Part shown: positions 17,094-24,606 of the stretch, piece by piece | Position numbering within the stretch: the first letter of the stretch is position 1 | Layout of the letters: each line of letters starts with the position of its first letter | Position numbers and translations under genes: made by a program | Assembly (NCBI GenBank): GCA_035308365.1 | Contig: DATGGU010000005.1 | Span: forward strand, 1 to 64,000 | Length of the DNA stretch: 64,000 bases | Origin: PALSA-505 sp035308365 | Lineage (GTDB): Bacteria > Actinomycetota > Actinomycetes > Streptosporangiales > Streptosporangiaceae | Direction: 5' to 3' | Notes under the pieces: generated by a model | The model's database searches: none | What the model was told of the DNA's origin: nothing | The model's input: the letters and a program-made list of their open reading frames with translations, nothing else

Positions 17094-17127
17094 CGGGTCC
17101 GGATGGCGCCGCCGTCCGGACCCGGTT
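17091..17127 (+). terminator. Terminator after hsp20
   Basis: A perfect 13-bp stem (aaccgggtccgga at 17091-17103, complement 17115-17127) with an 11-nt loop, followed by agttt. Confidence 0.8.
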
Positions 17128-17145
17128 AGTTTCGGGAGCAACCTG

Positions 17146-17261
17146 GCGTCATTCGAACCCGGCTCGCGAGGGCAGGCCCGCAGGGTCTGCGCGAGCGATC
17201 GGGCCAAGGTGACGGCGACGGTCAGCTTGGCAGAGCCGCTTAGCCGGTCTTTGAATGACGC
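17146..17261 (+). ncRNA. Structured leader element, copy 1 (before the merR-like gene)
   Basis: Closing stem P1: gcgtcattcgaa (17146-17157) pairs with tttgaatgacgc (17250-17261), 12 bp with one G-U. Inside are hairpin P2, gcaggccc (17172-17179) with gggtctgc (17183-17190), the segment gcgagcgatcgggc (17191-17204), and a weaker P3 (17206-17213 with 17221-17228). The same architecture recurs before purQ with compensatory base changes in P1 and P2. It ends 16 bases before the GTG of the merR-like gene. A cis-acting RNA is the favoured reading; a small mobile element with terminal inverted repeats is the alternative. Confidence 0.6.
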
Positions 17262-17277
17262 GACTTGAGGGAACACA

Positions 17278-17631
17278 GTGTCACGGCTGCCCATAGATGA
17301 CGAGAACCTGCCGCTGTACACGGTCGGGCAGGTCGCTGCCACACTCGAGGTGCAGCACGCGTTCTTGCGGCGGCTGGACGAGTTCGGCGTGGTCACACCG
17401 TCGAGGTCGGCCGGGGGGCAACGGCGCTACACCCGGCACGAGGTTACGGTCGTCGCCTACGTTCTGCGGCTGGTCGAGGACGGGATGACGCTCGCCGGCA
17501 TCCGGCGGGTGCTGGATCTCGAACGGCGGGTACGCGAGCTGGAGGACGAGCGGGACGAGCTGCGGGCCGCGGTCGCCGAGCGGGACGCGCGGCTGGCCCG
17601 GCTCCGGGCCGGCGGCAGCGAGCGGGCCTGA
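17278..17631 (+). CDS. MerR family regulator (HspR-like)
   Basis: 117 residues from a GTG. The MerR winged HTH begins at 'LYTVGQVAATLEVQHAFLRRLDEFGVV', then 'SAGGQRRYTRHEV', and the C-terminal third is a coiled coil ('RRVRELEDERDELRAAVAERD') used for dimerisation. Short MerR proteins of this kind next to hsp20 or dnaK control heat-shock genes in actinomycetes; here no ligand-binding domain follows the coil. The gene is preceded by the structured leader at 17146-17261 and could bind the palindrome upstream of hsp20. Confidence 0.9.
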   Translation: MSRLPIDDENLPLYTVGQVAATLEVQHAFLRRLDEFGVVTPSRSAGGQRRYTRHEVTVVAYVLRLVEDGMTLAGIRRVLDLERRVRELEDERDELRAAVAERDARLARLRAGGSERA

Positions 17632-17762
17632 GGTTTCGCGGCGGTCCCGCTGGGTTTACGTGACCTGGCGGGACAGCCGCAGGACGTGGCTTTTGAAGTC
17701 TCAGCCGCGATTGTGAGCGGTTAGCTGCGGCATTGGCGGCATCGTAAACTTTTACCTGATCC

Positions 17763-19673
17763 TTAGCCGGGCTGGCGGTGCACGTTCTCGTGCGCGGAGG
17801 GGCCCGGGTCGGCGGGCGCGATCCAGGGACCGGGAGTCGATGGGTCGACGATGCCTTCCTCCAGCCAGGCGTACTGGTCGTTGAGGACCCGGCCGGCCAG
17901 CTTGACGTCGAGTGAGTCGGTATTGCGCCAGAGGCCCTGCAGGAGCGCGTCGGTGCGCAGCCGGGACTGGCGGCAGAAGGCGTCGGCGAGCTCGATGGCG
18001 TTCGCGGCGCGGGGTGTGCCGTCGGCCGCGTCCATCTGGGCGCGGACGCAGACGGCGCTCATCGCGAACAGTTCGGCGCCGATGTCCACGATCCGGCCCA
18101 GGAAACCCTGCTTGCGTTCCAGCTTGCCCTGCCAGCGGGCCATCGCGTAGAACGTCTCGCGGGCCAGCTTGCGGGAGGTCCGCTCGACGTAGCGAACATG
18201 CGCCGCGAGCGGGCCGAACTCGGAGTAGGCGGTCGGCACCGAGCCCTGGCCGGCCACCAGCGTGGGCAGCCACTTGGCGTAGAAACCGCCGGCCTTCATG
18301 GCCGCGCGGGCCTTGCCGGCAGCGGATCCGGGCTCGATCAGCTCACCGGCCGCGGACAGGTGCGCGTCCACCGCCTCCCGGGCGATGAAGAGCTGCATGA
18401 TCTCGGACGATCCCTCGAAGATCCGGTTGATCCGCATGTCGCGGAGGGCCTGCTCGGCGGGCACGCCGCGCTCGCCCCGGGCGGCCAGCGACGCGGCCGT
18501 TTCGTAGCCCCGGCCGCCGCGGATCTGGACCAGTTCGTCGGCGACCCGGTAGCCCATCTCCGAGCAGAACAGCTTGGCGATGGCCGCTTCGAGCCGGATA
18601 TCGTTCCGGTTGTCGTCGGCCATCTGGCTGGTCAGCTCGACCATCGCCTCCAGCGCGTAGGTTGTCGCGGCAATGAATGCGATCTTCTTCGCGATCGCCT
18701 CGTGCTCACCGACCGGACGTCCCCACTGGACGCGTTCCTTGGACCATTCCCTGGCGATCTTGAGCGACCACTTCGCGGCGGCGGCGCAGCTTGCCGGAAG
18801 GGACAGGCGGCCGGTGTTCAAGGTGGTGAGTGCGATCTTGAGACCCTGGCCCTCCTTGCCGATCAGGTTCTCGGCGGGGACCCTTACCTGGTGGAACCGG
18901 GTGACACCGTTCTCGATGCCGCGCAGTCCCATGAAAGCGTTGCGGTGCTCGACGGTCACGCCGTCGGCGGTACCCTCGACCACGAACGCGGTGATGCCGC
19001 CCCGGTGGCCTTCGCTCTTCGGCACCCTGGCCATCACGATCAGCAGGCCGGCGATGACGCCGTTGGTGGTCCACAGCTTGACGCCGTCGAGAATGTACTC
19101 CTTACCGTCCTCGGTCGGGACGGCGCTGGTGCGCAGCCGGGCCGGGTCGGATCCGACGTCCGGTTCGGTGAGCAGGAATGCGCTCACCTCCCCCCGCGCG
19201 CATCGTGGCAGGAAGGCCTTCTTCTGCTGCTCTGTGCCGAAGAGCTTGACCGGCTGCGGGACGCCGATGGACTGGTGCGCCGACAGCAGCGCGCCGATCG
19301 CCGGTGACGCCGACCCGGCGATGATCAGGGCGCGGTTGTAGTAAAGCTGGGATAGGCCGAGGCCGCCGTACTCCGGGGCGATCTTCATGCCGAACGCGCC
19401 GAGCGCGGCCAGCCCCTTGATCGTCTCATCCGGGATCCGTGCGTCGCGCTCGATGCGTGCGCTGTCAATATGGTTCTGCGCGAACTCGGTCATCTTGGCG
19501 CAGAACTCTTCGCCGCGCTCGCGGGCCTCGTCGGTAGGCTTCGGATGCGGGCTGATCAGGCCGAGCTGAAGATCGCCCAGGAAGAGTTGCTTGCCGAAAC
19601 TAGGCTGGCGCCACGTGGTCTCCCTGGCTTCCTCGGCCACCTTCCTCGCCTGGCGCTCATCGACGTGTGTCAT
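17763..19673 (-). CDS. Acyl-CoA dehydrogenase (long, VLCAD-like)
   Basis: 636 residues. N-terminal helical domain from ~60 ('YGGLGLSQLYYN'), FAD-contact motif 'FLLTEPDVGSDPARL', middle beta domain 'LDGVKLWTTNGVIA', then the C-terminal helical domain with 'QIRGGRGYETA' and 'INRIFEGSSEIMQLFIA', where the catalytic Glu region of the family is found. About 150 extra C-terminal residues mark the longer very-long-chain-type enzymes. It catalyses the first FAD-dependent step of beta-oxidation. The upstream region 19674-19770 has inverted gttac/gtaac elements (about 19712 and 19736) that may be a fatty-acid regulator site. Confidence 0.93.
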   Translation of the reverse strand: MTHVDERQARKVAEEARETTWRQPSFGKQLFLGDLQLGLISPHPKPTDEARERGEEFCAKMTEFAQNHIDSARIERDARIPDETIKGLAALGAFGMKIAPEYGGLGLSQLYYNRALIIAGSASPAIGALLSAHQSIGVPQPVKLFGTEQQKKAFLPRCARGEVSAFLLTEPDVGSDPARLRTSAVPTEDGKEYILDGVKLWTTNGVIAGLLIVMARVPKSEGHRGGITAFVVEGTADGVTVEHRNAFMGLRGIENGVTRFHQVRVPAENLIGKEGQGLKIALTTLNTGRLSLPASCAAAAKWSLKIAREWSKERVQWGRPVGEHEAIAKKIAFIAATTYALEAMVELTSQMADDNRNDIRLEAAIAKLFCSEMGYRVADELVQIRGGRGYETAASLAARGERGVPAEQALRDMRINRIFEGSSEIMQLFIAREAVDAHLSAAGELIEPGSAAGKARAAMKAGGFYAKWLPTLVAGQGSVPTAYSEFGPLAAHVRYVERTSRKLARETFYAMARWQGKLERKQGFLGRIVDIGAELFAMSAVCVRAQMDAADGTPRAANAIELADAFCRQSRLRTDALLQGLWRNTDSLDVKLAGRVLNDQYAWLEEGIVDPSTPGPWIAPADPGPSAHENVHRQPG

Positions 19674-19770
19674 AGGTGGCCCTCCCTGGCCCGGTACGTT
19701 CCGATGCCTAAGTTACTTCCCGGTTGTACCCGGCGGTAACAGAACGCTAAGCCACAATCCGCCGCGTCGG

Positions 19771-21390
19771 CTAGATTTTGGAGCGGTAGAAATTGAGGTA
19801 CGACCTCGATGGGGTGGGGCCGCGCTGGTCCTGGTACCGCGAGCCGTAAACATTGGAGCCATACGCATGCTCCGCTGGTGAGCTGCACCGGAACAGGCAC
19901 AACTGACCGATCTTCATCCCTGGCCAGAGCTTGATCGGCAACGTGGCGACGTTGGACAGTTCGAGGGTCACATGCCCGGAGAAGCCGGGATCGATCCATC
20001 CTGCGGTGGAGTGCGTGAGCAGGCCAAGTCGGCCGAGGCTCGAGTTGTGCGTGGGGATGAACGTCGGCCCTGCCAGGAAGAGGCCGGTGGGATTACTGAC
20101 CTGGATGCATCTGACCGGCCGGGACTCGATCTCACGGACGTCGACGATGGCCCGGAAAGCATGGAAGTTTCCCTGCCGCTTGATCCTCGCTACCTTGCGC
20201 TGCAGGCGGAATACGGGGAAGTGCGGCGTGAACTTCACCTGATACCCGGGTGCGCACTCCACCCCGTACAGTGTTACTCGCTTCTTGCGCTTCACCGGCC
20301 GCAAGCCGAGGCTGGCCGCCAGGCTGATCACCGCGTCGGCGAGGTGCTCTTTGGTATTAATGAACTCGCAGCGCCCGATGTCGTCGATGTAGCCGTCGGA
20401 GTCCATGAGACCCTGGAGCAGGCTGAGTCGCTGGTCCGGGGCGGCACGAAGGTACATCTCCGGGACATACTTGTTTCCGGCCAGAGCCATTGCGTTGAGT
20501 TCGCTGGACAGCGATCCGTCTACGGCGAACTGGCCGGTTCCCGGGTCCCTGAGCCTGCCAACGTGGCGCCGTGACAACCCGCCGATCCGGAAAGCTCGCG
20601 GTGAGCTTGACTTCCAGACGGCATAGCCAGCGTTCGCGATCTCATCCAGGATCTGCTCGTCGCCTCGGCCTACCGTAACTTCTGCCTTCGTGGACGTGCC
20701 ATCTCCAAGCCAGACGCCGAGGACGTACGGGTCGATGGGAAGATCCTGGCGCTCGAATTGGGCAAGCCCGGCAAGCGGAACATGATGATTCCACTCTCCG
20801 CCGGCCCGCAGCGTCCGGGCAATCTCGCCGGTGGCCCGGACTGAGCCCGGCTTGCCGTGCTTCCGCTCGGACTTGCTGGTGGTAAGCCAGCGATGGGCAA
20901 CGTCGGCAGCAATGACTTGGCCGTCGGAGAACACCACCTCGCGGCAGGGCCGGTTCCACATGACTGGCGTCGCGGCCACGACGGTGGTCGGCTGTCCGAA
21001 CTCGTCGAACACCCGGTCGCCCACGTCCAGCTCACCCATCACCCGCCATCCACCGGGGGTGGGGATAGGAGTATCGATGGCCAGCGCCTTGCCTTCCAGC
21101 CGGCCGGCAATATCGTCTGGCAGCGAGACGACCTCGTACGTCGAGCCGAGGACGAACTCATTCGGGTGCAGGACGAAGGGTTCCTCACCCTTGGTCTCGA
21201 CGAGCCGGGTCAGGTCGGCCTGCTCGACCGCCGGATCGATGTGCGGGTACCTGTGGTTCTCAAAGACCCGGAAGTAGCGGTCGATCCTGACGTCGATGCT
21301 CGCTGGCTGCACGAGTCCGGCATCATAGGGGTCGAGCTTCACCCGGCCAGACTCGATCTCGGCTTTGATGTCACGGTCAGAGAGGAGCAC
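19771..21390 (-). CDS. dcd: dCTP deaminase containing an in-frame intein
   Basis: 539 residues encoded as one frame. Residues 1-101 and 450-539 join to a 191-residue Dcd: 'MLLSDRDIKAEIESGRV', 'QPASIDVRIDRYFRVF', 'LPDDIAGRLEGK' then 'SSLGRLGLLTHSTAGWIDPG', 'HVTLELSNVATLPI', ending in 'YGSRYQDQRGPTPSRSYLN'. This equals the length of the mycobacterial bifunctional dCTP deaminase/dUTPase, which makes dUMP from dCTP for thymidylate synthesis; bifunctionality here is inferred. The intein (residues 102-449) sits between GK and SS, directly before the Ser equivalent to catalytic Ser111 of E. coli Dcd, so the enzyme must be inactive until splicing. Confidence 0.96.
   Translation of the reverse strand: MLLSDRDIKAEIESGRVKLDPYDAGLVQPASIDVRIDRYFRVFENHRYPHIDPAVEQADLTRLVETKGEEPFVLHPNEFVLGSTYEVVSLPDDIAGRLEGKALAIDTPIPTPGGWRVMGELDVGDRVFDEFGQPTTVVAATPVMWNRPCREVVFSDGQVIAADVAHRWLTTSKSERKHGKPGSVRATGEIARTLRAGGEWNHHVPLAGLAQFERQDLPIDPYVLGVWLGDGTSTKAEVTVGRGDEQILDEIANAGYAVWKSSSPRAFRIGGLSRRHVGRLRDPGTGQFAVDGSLSSELNAMALAGNKYVPEMYLRAAPDQRLSLLQGLMDSDGYIDDIGRCEFINTKEHLADAVISLAASLGLRPVKRKKRVTLYGVECAPGYQVKFTPHFPVFRLQRKVARIKRQGNFHAFRAIVDVREIESRPVRCIQVSNPTGLFLAGPTFIPTHNSSLGRLGLLTHSTAGWIDPGFSGHVTLELSNVATLPIKLWPGMKIGQLCLFRCSSPAEHAYGSNVYGSRYQDQRGPTPSRSYLNFYRSKI
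20044..21087 (-). other. Intein in dcd, class 3-type, with LAGLIDADG endonuclease
   Basis: 348 residues (102-449 of the precursor). Block A starts with Ala, not Cys or Ser ('ALAIDTPIPTPGGW'); block B is 'IAADVAHRWLTT' with His166 and Trp168; block F is 'RPVRCIQV' with Cys428; the end is 'FIPTHN' with Thr447 and Asn449, followed by Ser+1. Ala1 with Trp/Cys/Thr at these blocks is the WCT signature of class 3 inteins, in which the block-F Cys starts splicing. Two LAGLIDADG motifs, 'LGVWLGDGTS' (224-233) and 'LLQGLMDSDGYID' (324-336), keep their acidic residues, so the homing endonuclease could be active. Confidence 0.93.
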
Positions 21391-21481
21391 GCTCGCAACC
21401 TACCGGTTCCGGTACGATGTCGTGGCGAACACAGCATCGCGGAGACGGTCGCTGGCCGTCCGGGTGATGCGGTGCGCGCAT

Positions 21482-21555
21482 GCGGGTGTAGTTCAATGGC
21501 AGAACATCAGCTTCCCAAGCTGATAGTGCGGGTTCGATTCCCGTCACCCGCTCCA
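21482..21555 (+). tRNA. tRNA-Gly (anticodon CCC), CCA encoded
   Basis: Acceptor stem gcgggtg/cacccgc (21482-21488 with 21545-21551), discriminator T at 21552 and an encoded CCA at 21553-21555. The anticodon stem tcagc/gctga encloses the loop ttcccaa, giving anticodon CCC for Gly codon GGG. The T arm contains the standard ggttcgattcc. Confidence 0.96.
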
Positions 21556-21561
21556 CGCATG

Positions 21562-21600
21562 AAGGCCCAGACCAGGGCAGGAGTCCTGGGTCTGGGCCTT
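21562..21600 (+). terminator. Terminator after tRNA-Gly
   Basis: Inverted repeat beginning aaggcccagac at 21562 with its complement gtctgggcctt ending at 21600, 6 bases after the tRNA CCA. Confidence 0.8.
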
Positions 21601-21636
21601 GATGGTTCCGGCGAGGTGTTGCCGGCGTGCCCGGGG

Positions 21637-21948
21637 TTATGAACGGGCAGGCCACCCTTTCGCGGCGGTGGTGAACACCCAGACGCCAACCGCCAGCACG
21701 GCCATGGCGGCAGGTAGCAGCGCCCAGCCCCAGGCGCTGCCCGCCGACAGCAGCATTGTGCCGAGGATGACCAGCCACAGCGCGACCAGCAACCGGATGA
21801 TCAGGATGGTGATCCGGGCCGGCCGGATGTATTCCCAGGACCGGATGAGGATGCGCTGGATGCGCGGGCGGGTTCGCAGGCAGGCGCGCGTCGGCCTTGC
21901 GGCGGACGACCACGATCCGTGAATGGTGTTGTCAGTCTGTGTATACAT
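21637..21948 (-). CDS. Small membrane protein, two TM segments
   Basis: 103 residues from an ATG with AGGAGG 7 bases upstream. The N-terminal ~45 residues are basic (many Arg); then come 'ITILIIRLLVALWLVILGTMLL' and 'WALLPAAMAVLAVGVWVFTTA', ending in a short KGWPARS tail. It is not recognised as a named family. A 40-bp palindrome 38 bases upstream of the start suggests tight repression and inducible expression. Confidence 0.8.
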   Translation of the reverse strand: MYTQTDNTIHGSWSSAARPTRACLRTRPRIQRILIRSWEYIRPARITILIIRLLVALWLVILGTMLLSAGSAWGWALLPAAMAVLAVGVWVFTTAAKGWPARS

Positions 21949-21985
21949 GGGATGCCTCCTGCGGTCTACGGAGTCCGGTCAGCCC

Positions 21986-22025
21986 GAACCCTCTATCAAA
22001 GTGATATCACTTTGATAGGGGGTTC
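21986..22025. promoter_or_regulatory. 40-bp palindrome, probable operator
   Basis: Each half reads gaacccNctatcaaagtgat towards the centre at 22005/22006; only one position of 20 fails to match. The inner 26 bp are a perfect palindrome. It lies upstream of the divergent small membrane-protein gene on the minus strand, where an operator would be. The regulator is not identifiable from the window. Confidence 0.75.
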
Positions 22026-22386
22026 GTCAAGCACGATCGCCGTGAGGGCGGCCGGGCGGGTACGGGGGGTGCCCGATCGGTTGGTAAGGCGGGGGGGTTC
22101 ATGGGATCAACGAAGGCGATGACCTGCAAAGGGGTGATCCGGCGGCGGTGGCAGGGGCGCACCAGTGCGACCGGCCCGGCGCCGGGCTTCACTTCGCCGG
22201 CGATCCCTGAGGGTGTCAGCGGCGCCGGCCGGCTTCTGCTTCACATCAAAGATGTGCGCCCCCCGAGCGGGGTTGCATGAGCGCCTGACGTCAGGCGCTC
22301 ATGCAACCGTGATCGCTTGTTCACCAGGGTGTCCGGTGAACCGGGGGGCGGGCCGTACATGCCCGGCTCGCGGTTAGCTGATTTTC
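22026..22386. other. Intergenic region with a 38-bp perfect palindrome
   Basis: 361 bases without a convincing gene. The strongest structure is at 22271-22308, where ggttgcatgagcgcctgac (22271-22289) is followed with no gap by its exact complement. A weaker gttcacc/ggtgaac hairpin lies around 22319-22341. The palindrome is ~80 bases after the stop of the minus-strand LVIVD gene, so bidirectional terminator is possible, but the lack of a loop and of a T tract is unusual. Confidence 0.6.
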
Positions 22387-23994
22387 TTACTTACCCGAGC
22401 CTTCGAACAGGCTCGTGTTGTGCGCCATGAACCAGTTTGTGAAGCGTACGATCTGGAAACCGTTGCCGTCGCTGACGAACCAGAGCTCCCAGTCATTCCC
22501 CACCTTGCGCCAGCGCACCCAGCTGGCGACCTTGTCCACGGTTCGGTCGGCGCCCGGCACCCAGCTGCCTGATGAGGGACGGAAGGCCGTCCGCACAGCC
22601 CCTGGCTTGTAGTATGCGATCTCTTTGGGGTGGTAGGGATCGCGAATGTCGAATACGCGCACGCCTGCATTCTGGAAACTGCAAGCGAGCATTGTCGCAT
22701 TCATCGGGATGTTGGCGACGCATCTTTCTTCGCTGTAGTTTATGGATCCCGACGCGGGTGGCAAGTTCGTGCCTGGGCACGGCCCGCCTCCGCAGTAGTC
22801 CCGCGGGGTCTCATGGACTTGCTGCTGGCAATTTGCTGGGTCGCTCACTTGCAGCATGAGCTTGGCGATGATCTTAGGGTGCCGCTCGTTGCCGATGTCG
22901 ATGATCTGCGGATAACCCCACAGGGCCTGGCCGCGATCACACGCGCCCTCAAGGCCTGCCGGGCCTGCCGCGCCGCCGCCCTCGTCCGTGCTGATGAGGT
23001 ACGGGTGTCCTTTGATCTTCACCGGGATCATGGACTCGGCTATCCCCTGGTCCTTCCAGAAGAGCGTGCTGATGATCCGGATTTTCGGATGGGGGACACG
23101 GTTCTGATAGTCGCTGACGTCCTCGATCACCAGCCCGTCCGGGCCGGCCAACGTGCCGGTGCCGTCGGCCACGCCCTGTTGCCCCGCATACAGCCGCGTC
23201 CCTTCGGCCACACCGGGCTCGAATCCCGCCGGGTTGAGCTCCAGCCCGTGGGGCCTGCCGTTGCCCTGGTACTGCCAGGGCGGGAGCTCAACCGGGTGCG
23301 ACGGGTTGGAGAGGTCCACGATGTACAGGAAGCCGCCGACGCCTCGATAACTCTGGGTGAGGTAGTACGTCCGGCCGTCTGGGGAGAAGGCGCCCATGTG
23401 ACCCTGGCTGCCTGGCAGCTGGATGTTGGCCTTCAGGACCGGGTGGCGGCAGTCCTTGATGTCGTAGACGGCGAATCCCGGTCCCCCGGCTTCGGCGACC
23501 ACGAGAAGGTGGCGCTGTTCGTCGGTCTGCACGGTCTCGTGCGGGATCAGCGTTGCGGCAGTGTTGTTCAGGTACGCGGTCACCCGTGGGTGCTGGGGGT
23601 CCGAGGCATCGATCACCGTGACGCCGAGGTGCTTCTGCAGCGAAGTGTCGTTGTCCGTTCCGTAGTAGGCGCAGCTACCGGCGTACGCCGGTCCATCCTG
23701 CGAATATGCTCCCTGGCCTGTGAACTGGCCGACGAGTTGCAGGTTGCAGTTGTAGGCGCGTTCGGAATCGCCGCTGAAACGCTCCTTGGCTGTGGTCTGC
23801 CCTTGCAATCCGCTTTCGGTGTGATCCCCAGGACCACAATGGGCCTTGGGCACCGATCCCATCCATGCCACACGACCGGCATCAGCGTGCTTACCCCCGG
23901 CGCCCGTCCCGGCGGCTGATGGGATGGCAGCGCCGAGCAGTGTACACGGCAACGCGAGGAATAGGGCTGCCCTGACTAACGGCTGTTTGTTCAT
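22387..23994 (-). CDS. Secreted LVIVD-repeat (beta-propeller-like) protein
   Basis: 535 residues from the ATG at 23992-23994, which has GGGAGGA 3 bases upstream; longer starts are possible but lack support. A Sec signal peptide is clear ('PLVRAALFLALPCTLLGA', with a likely cut after 'AIPSAAG'). The mature part has repeated blades of the type 'VTVIDASDPQHPRVTAYL', 'AVYDIKDCRHPVLKANI', 'YIVDLSNPSHPVELP' and 'VFDIRDPYHPKEIAYY', the LVIVD repeat. Several Cys residues suggest disulfides outside the cell. Proteins of this type are extracellular and of unknown function. It is in the same orientation as the glycosidase-like gene upstream. Confidence 0.85.
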   Translation of the reverse strand: MNKQPLVRAALFLALPCTLLGAAIPSAAGTGAGGKHADAGRVAWMGSVPKAHCGPGDHTESGLQGQTTAKERFSGDSERAYNCNLQLVGQFTGQGAYSQDGPAYAGSCAYYGTDNDTSLQKHLGVTVIDASDPQHPRVTAYLNNTAATLIPHETVQTDEQRHLLVVAEAGGPGFAVYDIKDCRHPVLKANIQLPGSQGHMGAFSPDGRTYYLTQSYRGVGGFLYIVDLSNPSHPVELPPWQYQGNGRPHGLELNPAGFEPGVAEGTRLYAGQQGVADGTGTLAGPDGLVIEDVSDYQNRVPHPKIRIISTLFWKDQGIAESMIPVKIKGHPYLISTDEGGGAAGPAGLEGACDRGQALWGYPQIIDIGNERHPKIIAKLMLQVSDPANCQQQVHETPRDYCGGGPCPGTNLPPASGSINYSEERCVANIPMNATMLACSFQNAGVRVFDIRDPYHPKEIAYYKPGAVRTAFRPSSGSWVPGADRTVDKVASWVRWRKVGNDWELWFVSDGNGFQIVRFTNWFMAHNTSLFEGSGK

Positions 23995-24315
23995 CGTTCC
24001 TCCCTGGCATGTAAGTGCCTGTCCCTCCATCGCGGCGATGGGGACCTTCGCGTGCGTCAACAGCCGATGCCGGCGAGTGGAACGACCACGCGGTGGTAGC
24101 GGGTCCCCGACGGTGCCGATGGAGGGTTGATTCCGGCCTCGGTCAAGAGGGCGGTGAACGGCAGGCGGGTGTACCGCGATATCGCGTCGCTGCGATGGAC
24201 CCGGCACGGTCATGCGCCCGGCAGTTACAGCGCAACGGACTAGCGACGGCTTATGGGGTTGTCAGTAGACCGCCTGCAAGAATCCTGTATACCGTGCGCA
24301 GTCATACTGAATGGC

Positions 24316-24561
24316 CTACGCCCCGGGGATCGAGATGTCAATACCCCGGTCGCCGCACCAGGGTGCTCCCCACTTTGTGATTTTTGCAGTCAGCCAGTTG
24401 CAGACCCACGATGAATGCTGCGCGACGATTTCTGCGAGATTGCCATCGGGGTCGCGCGGGAGGGTGTTGCGATCGTTGTTGCCGGTGTCGTGTGGTGGCG
24501 GAAGCGCGGGAACTCTGGCGGCTACCAGGTCGACGTCGCCGGTCCAGACGACCAGGACCAT
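24316..24561 (-). CDS. Possible small protein (81 residues), doubtful
   Basis: Lies in the ~610-base gap between two secreted-protein genes. Contains two Trp-Cys groups ('SSWVCNWLTAKITKW' and 'GAPWCGDRGIDISI') and a composition unlike random frame noise. The AUG is preceded only by a weak GGGAGCC. It could be a true small gene or the remnant of a larger one. Otherwise the 23995-24606 gap shows nothing clear. Confidence 0.3.
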   Translation of the reverse strand: MVLVVWTGDVDLVAARVPALPPPHDTGNNDRNTLPRDPDGNLAEIVAQHSSWVCNWLTAKITKWGAPWCGDRGIDISIPGA

Positions 24562-24606
24562 GGCCGGGCTCCCGGCGTGGCGTCGGCCCCGGGTACGCGC
24601 ACGGCG

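Noticed and set aside
19771..21390. dcd as a pseudogene or two genes split by an insertion
   Set aside because: The frame is unbroken through the insert, the junctions are exact and the splice-site residues are present, so an intein fits better than disruption.
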